Shown piece by piece: positions 6,198-9,209 of a stretch of 9,209 nt of DNA. Source of the DNA: JBFXDW01 sp050180745. Lineage in GTDB: Bacteria > Pseudomonadota > Alphaproteobacteria > UBA9219. Made by a program: the position numbers and the translations under genes. The stretch covers positions 1 to 9,209 of the forward strand of contig JBFXDW010000072.1 in NCBI GenBank assembly GCA_050180745.1, read 5' to 3'. The stretch's first letter is position 1. The number at the start of each line of letters is the position of its first letter. The notes under the pieces are model-generated. The model saw only the letters and a list, made by a program, of their open reading frames with translations, searched no databases and was not told where the DNA came from.

Positions 6198-6698
6198 CTA
6201 TGAGCGGTTTTTGACAATCGGCTGAACGAACTGAGGCTCGATGTCCCACGGGAAGTAAATCCACGTGTCTTGGCTGACCTCTGTCACAAACGTGTCCACC
6301 GTAGGACGCCCCTGAGGCTTGGTATAGACCGTCGCAAAATGCGCGCGCGGAAACATGTCACGCAACAACATCAGAGTCCGGCCCGTATCGGCAAGATCAT
6401 CAACAATAAGCCAGCCCGCGCCATTTCCTATATTGGCAGCCTCCTTAATCACACGCAACTCTTCAGCACGATTGGGGTCCATATCATCATCGTCATAGCC
6501 AATGATCGAAACCGTTTCTATCACCCGCACATCAAGCTCTCGAGCAACAATCGCAGCAGGCACCAACCCGCCACGCGTAATAGCAATCAAGCCCTTCCAC
6601 GGCCCTTTTTCCAAGAGCCTCCATGCCAGAGCCTTACTGTTGCGGTGAAATTCCTCCCATGACACAGGAAAGAATTTCTCGGTTTCTGTATTTCCCAT
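6198..6698 (-). CDS. gpt: Xanthine(-guanine) phosphoribosyltransferase
   Basis: The protein salvages purines by joining xanthine or guanine to PRPP, giving XMP or GMP in the cytoplasm. The 166 residues align along their whole length with E. coli Gpt (152). W-K-G-L-I-A-I-T-R-G-G-L-V-P (34-47) holds the pyrophosphate-contact R-G-G. The PRPP loop is L-I-V-D-D-L-A-D-T-G-R-T (97-108). The base-binding end Q-D-T-W-I-Y-F-P-W-D-I (143-153) matches the family's Q-D-T-W-I-E-Q-P-W-D-M. The extra length is partly a D/N-rich insert in the flexible loop near 69-80 and partly a longer C-terminus. The ATG at 6698 is supported by GAGG six bases upstream. The next gene upstream on the same strand ends 45 nt away, so the two may share a transcript. 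A bidirectional terminator follows. Confidence 0.95.
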   Translation of the reverse strand: MGNTETEKFFPVSWEEFHRNSKALAWRLLEKGPWKGLIAITRGGLVPAAIVARELDVRVIETVSIIGYDDDDMDPNRAEELRVIKEAANIGNGAGWLIVDDLADTGRTLMLLRDMFPRAHFATVYTKPQGRPTVDTFVTEVSQDTWIYFPWDIEPQFVQPIVKNRS

Positions 6699-6743
6699 TG
6701 CACACCTCTTGATTATCTATCACAGACAGTCATAATCTACAGA

Positions 6744-7847
6744 CTAAAGATGTAGCCTATCAAGTCTTTTAGAAGAAGGGCCTGCCACCATCCCTTTTAC
6801 AGGAGAGGAGACAGACACAGATTTCTGCATTTTGCTATCCCTGTACTTCGAACAAAATTCTGTTAAAAGAGAAGCAAGCTGCACATAAAACAGAGCCCCA
6901 ACGTCTATCTTCTTACCCTCAGACTTAGCCTCATTCTCAGAAGGTTGTTCAAGATATTCTCTTTTCTCTATAACTTTTTGAACAAGACGAGCCACCGTAG
7001 CTACATTCTCCACATGATACGACTTACTCTTTAATATCTGCTTCTTCCAGAACCCTTGTAGCTCTTCAGGAGACATGTTTTGAAATGTAGGAGCACAAGC
7101 TTCTTTCACAACAGAGTCCCACTCAGGAGGAAACCCTCCACAAAAATCAACAGTTGCAACAATAGCCATTAATTCTTGATTATCCTTAACTTCATCTATG
7201 AGTTTTTTAAATGAATCCTTTAGAAATTCCCTAAACCTTGGCAAACGGCTATCATCCCCGAAGCCTCCCTGTAAAGCCTTAGCATGAAGAGATGCCAAAA
7301 GCGTCCCTACAAGAGAAAAATTTCTTTCCCTCGCTAAAGGAACGAGTTTACAGCAAAGCCCCTTACATTCAGATGACCACTCAGATATAACATCTTTGGA
7401 AGGAAGTTTTCCATCCAGTGTCAACTTGGCAATATAATAATATATCGCAAACTTATGATCTTGGTTCTCTAGATTATCAGCGATTTTCAGCAAGAAAGCT
7501 CTTGCGTGCTCTCTCTCCGCAACAAGGAAATGTGCCTCTTTTAAAGAGGAAGGGTACTGCACCTCCCGTGCAGCAAGCCCCATTGTTCTTTCCGCAAGAT
7601 AAACAGCATCTTGAATATATTTAGGACGCTCACTTAATTTCCGAGCCATGCGGCTCAACACAGGGAAAAATTGCTCATTATCAAGCTGTAAATCCGGATC
7701 ATAACTCATTTTCTGTTTAACAAGCTGGCAACCAAGAGCCGCAATTCCCCTATAATTATTCTCCCTATAGAGGGTTTGTAGCGTTTCAGCAAACGACGGC
7801 TCTTCTTCGGAAAATCTAGATGATAATTTAAAGTTACGAAAAGACAT
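6744..7847 (-). CDS. Unknown helical protein, paralogue A of a tandem pair
   Basis: I do not recognise this 367-residue protein. It is predominantly alpha-helical and charged, with no signal peptide, membrane segment or catalytic motif. It is a clear paralogue of the gene at 7958-9040. Shared blocks include M-S-F-x-x-F (1-6), P-S-F-x-E-x-L-x-T-L-Y-R-E-x-x-Y-x-G-I-x-A-L-G (about 17-39), a R-M-A-R-K-L-S/N-E block, R-A-F-L-L-x-I-A-D-N-L, and H-K-F-x-I-Y-x-Y-x-A-x-x-T-L-D-G. The shared half is N-terminal (about 170 residues) and the C-terminal halves have diverged. The start at 7847 is preferred over an upstream ATG at 7871 because it aligns with the paralogue and has GGAG seven bases upstream. 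The helix pairs resemble TPR/Sel1-type solenoids, but no consensus can be assigned. A lineage-specific secreted or regulatory family is possible. Confidence 0.78.
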   Translation of the reverse strand: MSFRNFKLSSRFSEEEPSFAETLQTLYRENNYRGIAALGCQLVKQKMSYDPDLQLDNEQFFPVLSRMARKLSERPKYIQDAVYLAERTMGLAAREVQYPSSLKEAHFLVAEREHARAFLLKIADNLENQDHKFAIYYYIAKLTLDGKLPSKDVISEWSSECKGLCCKLVPLARERNFSLVGTLLASLHAKALQGGFGDDSRLPRFREFLKDSFKKLIDEVKDNQELMAIVATVDFCGGFPPEWDSVVKEACAPTFQNMSPEELQGFWKKQILKSKSYHVENVATVARLVQKVIEKREYLEQPSENEAKSEGKKIDVGALFYVQLASLLTEFCSKYRDSKMQKSVSVSSPVKGMVAGPSSKRLDRLHL

Positions 7848-7913
7848 AATAAAACTCCAACAAAGCATCATTAAGTCTTCCTAACACCCACACCAAGAAA
7901 CAAAAAGAACGTT

Positions 7914-7919
7914 ATTATA
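7914..7919 (-). promoter_or_regulatory. Candidate -10 box for paralogue A
   Basis: A perfect TATAAT lies on the minus strand in the gap between the paralogues, 66 bases upstream of the start codon at 7847. No good -35 box lies 16-18 bases further upstream. It may allow paralogue A to be transcribed independently of paralogue B. Confidence 0.4.
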
Positions 7920-7957
7920 GTTAATATTCTTTCATCTTGTATTTCCCATTTTGCTTC

Positions 7958-9040
7958 CTATCTGTGAAGCGTATTAGCGCCTTTTTTCTCTAGAAAATGC
8001 ATGATGCCCGCCTTCGTTGGATGAGGGCTTTGCATCTCTTTCTCCTCACGCCGCAGATTAGCTAAGGCGTCTGAAAGAGCCTCATAAAACGGATGCATTC
8101 TTTTTTTAACCTGTTTCTCAAACGCCTTGCGATCAGGAACTAGTTCGGGATTTTGAACACCTGCCAAAACTTTTTCAATAAGAAAAGAAGCCGTAGGCTT
8201 TTCTGCTTCCCATTCTGGAATCTGAAGTGCCCACTTTAGACAATCGTTAAAGACCTTTTCAGGCTTCTTCGTTCTCAAATTCTTATCAAGAATATCTCTC
8301 ACGGTCCAATCCCATTTAGAAGGAAGCTTTGCAGAAAGAGCAATGCCCGCAAGAGAATCTTCTGGAAACGGGCTCTCCTTCGCGATCCTCACAATGTTGT
8401 CAAAATGATCATTCAAAAAGGGAACAAAAGAATACTTTTCACCATGTCCTTTAGTGTCCTTTGAAGCAAAATGAGAGAGAATCTTAGCTGCACGAGGAAG
8501 ATCCTGTGCCATCACTGAATCCATCACTTTGTTGCAAAGCTTTTTCCAATCAGGAATGCTGTTGTGAGCAGGAAATGTGCCATCCAATGTTTGTTCGGCA
8601 AGATACGCATATATCCTAAATTTATGACCTCGGTCTGCGTTCTCATCAGAAGTTTTTAGATTATCCGCGATTTCAAGCAAAAACGCTCTTTCCTTATTTC
8701 TTACTTCTTGCCGTTTCGTCAGAAGATCTCGCTCGGCTGGAACGTCTTGCAGCTTTTCTTTTAATGTAATGTCGATGAGTTCTGCCGACAGATAAAAGGC
8801 GCCTCCAACATGCTCTGGTTTCTCGTTTAATTTTCTAGCCATATCGCTCAGCAAAGGGAGAAGATAGTCGTTTTCCAAACGCCCCCTAGAATTCAATTTT
8901 TTTGCTTCTTTTGTAAGCTTTTCGCCTAGAGCTATGATCCCTGAATAATCATCCTCACGATAAAGCGTTTCCAGCCTTTCAACAAAGGAAGGAACATCCT
9001 TGGGGCGTTTGCCAAACAATCTAAAAGGAAGAAAAGACAT
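7958..9040 (-). CDS. Unknown helical protein, paralogue B of a tandem pair
   Basis: This 360-residue protein of unrecognised family is rich in charged residues and helix formers. It shares its N-terminal half with the gene at 6744-7847: P-S-F-V-E-R-L-E-T-L-Y-R-E-D-D-Y-S-G-I-I-A-L-G near 17-39, D-M-A-R-K-L-N-E-K-P near 67-76, E-R-A-F-L-L-E-I-A-D-N-L and H-K-F-R-I-Y-A-Y-L-A-E-Q-T-L-D-G. No signal peptide or transmembrane segment is visible. The ATG at 9040 has AGGAG six to seven bases upstream, and both paralogues begin M-S-F. The IS end lies only 43 bp before the start, so any native promoter has been displaced or lies in the IS. The transposase there reads in the same direction. The gap to paralogue A is 110 bp. 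Confidence 0.78.
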   Translation of the reverse strand: MSFLPFRLFGKRPKDVPSFVERLETLYREDDYSGIIALGEKLTKEAKKLNSRGRLENDYLLPLLSDMARKLNEKPEHVGGAFYLSAELIDITLKEKLQDVPAERDLLTKRQEVRNKERAFLLEIADNLKTSDENADRGHKFRIYAYLAEQTLDGTFPAHNSIPDWKKLCNKVMDSVMAQDLPRAAKILSHFASKDTKGHGEKYSFVPFLNDHFDNIVRIAKESPFPEDSLAGIALSAKLPSKWDWTVRDILDKNLRTKKPEKVFNDCLKWALQIPEWEAEKPTASFLIEKVLAGVQNPELVPDRKAFEKQVKKRMHPFYEALSDALANLRREEKEMQSPHPTKAGIMHFLEKKGANTLHR

Positions 9041-9083
9041 AATAATCTCCTATCAAGTGAAATAAAATCGTTAGAGTTTTTTA

Positions 9084-9209
9084 GGGCCTTGTTGAATAAA
9101 GCGTGATTGCGGACGCAGTTTTCTTATTTCTTTAAAGTTTAATATTCAGGGGCAGCGAGGTTTCGGAAGGTGTTGAGGGTTTGGGCCTTCAGGACAGCTT
9201 CGGTTTTTT
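9084..9209 (-). mobile_element. End of IS5-family (IS903-like) insertion sequence, 3' side
   Basis: GGGCCTTGTTGAATAAA at 9084-9100 is identical to the terminal repeat of the left element. The end of a transposase frame lies 55 bp inside. The element is in the same orientation as the left one, and together they show the two opposite ends of one IS type. Confidence 0.8.
9139..9209 (-). CDS. Transposase C-terminus, IS5 family, partial (runs off the right edge)
   Basis: Twenty-two codons and a TAA are visible, reading K-T-E-A-V-L-K-A-Q-T-L-N-T-F-R-N-L-A-A-P-E-Y. This matches the usual end of IS903/IS5 transposases (E-A-x-x-x-x-x-x-L-N-x-x-x-x-x-x-x-P-E). The catalytic DDE residues lie outside the window. 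The position just inside the inverted repeat supports the call. Confidence 0.7.
   Translation of the reverse strand, partial: KTEAVLKAQTLNTFRNLAAPEY

Overview
The window looks like a piece of an alphaproteobacterial chromosome, probably from a host-associated lineage of the Rickettsiales/Holosporales kind. This placement is an inference. It rests on moderate GC, an alpha-type mix of genes, insertion-sequence ends, a probable host-directed effector, a small surface beta-barrel and a lineage-specific pair of helical proteins. I see no rRNA and no complete transposase.

Layout. Positions 1-122 are the end of an IS5-family (IS903-like) element. Its inverted repeat runs in frame into a 5'-truncated TPR gene (102-365). 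A gene-poor stretch (366-633) follows, then a GTG-started 388-residue protein (634-1800). Its N-terminal part resembles OspF/SpvC phosphothreonine lyases, and its C-terminal half is a degenerate tandem repeat. This gene runs convergently into the 3' end of murD2. On the minus strand lie tRNA-Leu(UAA), an intrinsic terminator, murL and murD2, with the last two overlapping by 14 nt. Together MurD2 and MurL would supply the D-glutamate of peptidoglycan without a glutamate racemase.

The centre holds a strong promoter and tRNA-Asn(GUU). The 3' end of this tRNA is copied twice more downstream at an exact 125-bp period. Next comes a highly structured leader (about 5096-5436) with a 16-bp long-range pairing and a perfect terminator just before the start of a secreted 8-strand-type beta-barrel gene (5466-6110). 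A tRNA 3' duplication beside a possible antisense or attenuator leader suggests a decayed integrative element, but no integrase is present.

On the right, gpt (xanthine phosphoribosyltransferase) converges on the barrel gene across a bidirectional terminator. Two paralogous unknown helical proteins follow, both on the minus strand. The window ends in a second copy of the same IS type (9084-9209), in the same orientation as the first. Both window edges therefore lie inside a repeated element, as expected of a contig broken at an IS.

The observations most worth pursuing are the phosphothreonine-lyase-like protein with its repeats, the structured leader of the barrel gene, the tRNA-Asn tail array and the MurL/MurD2 pair.
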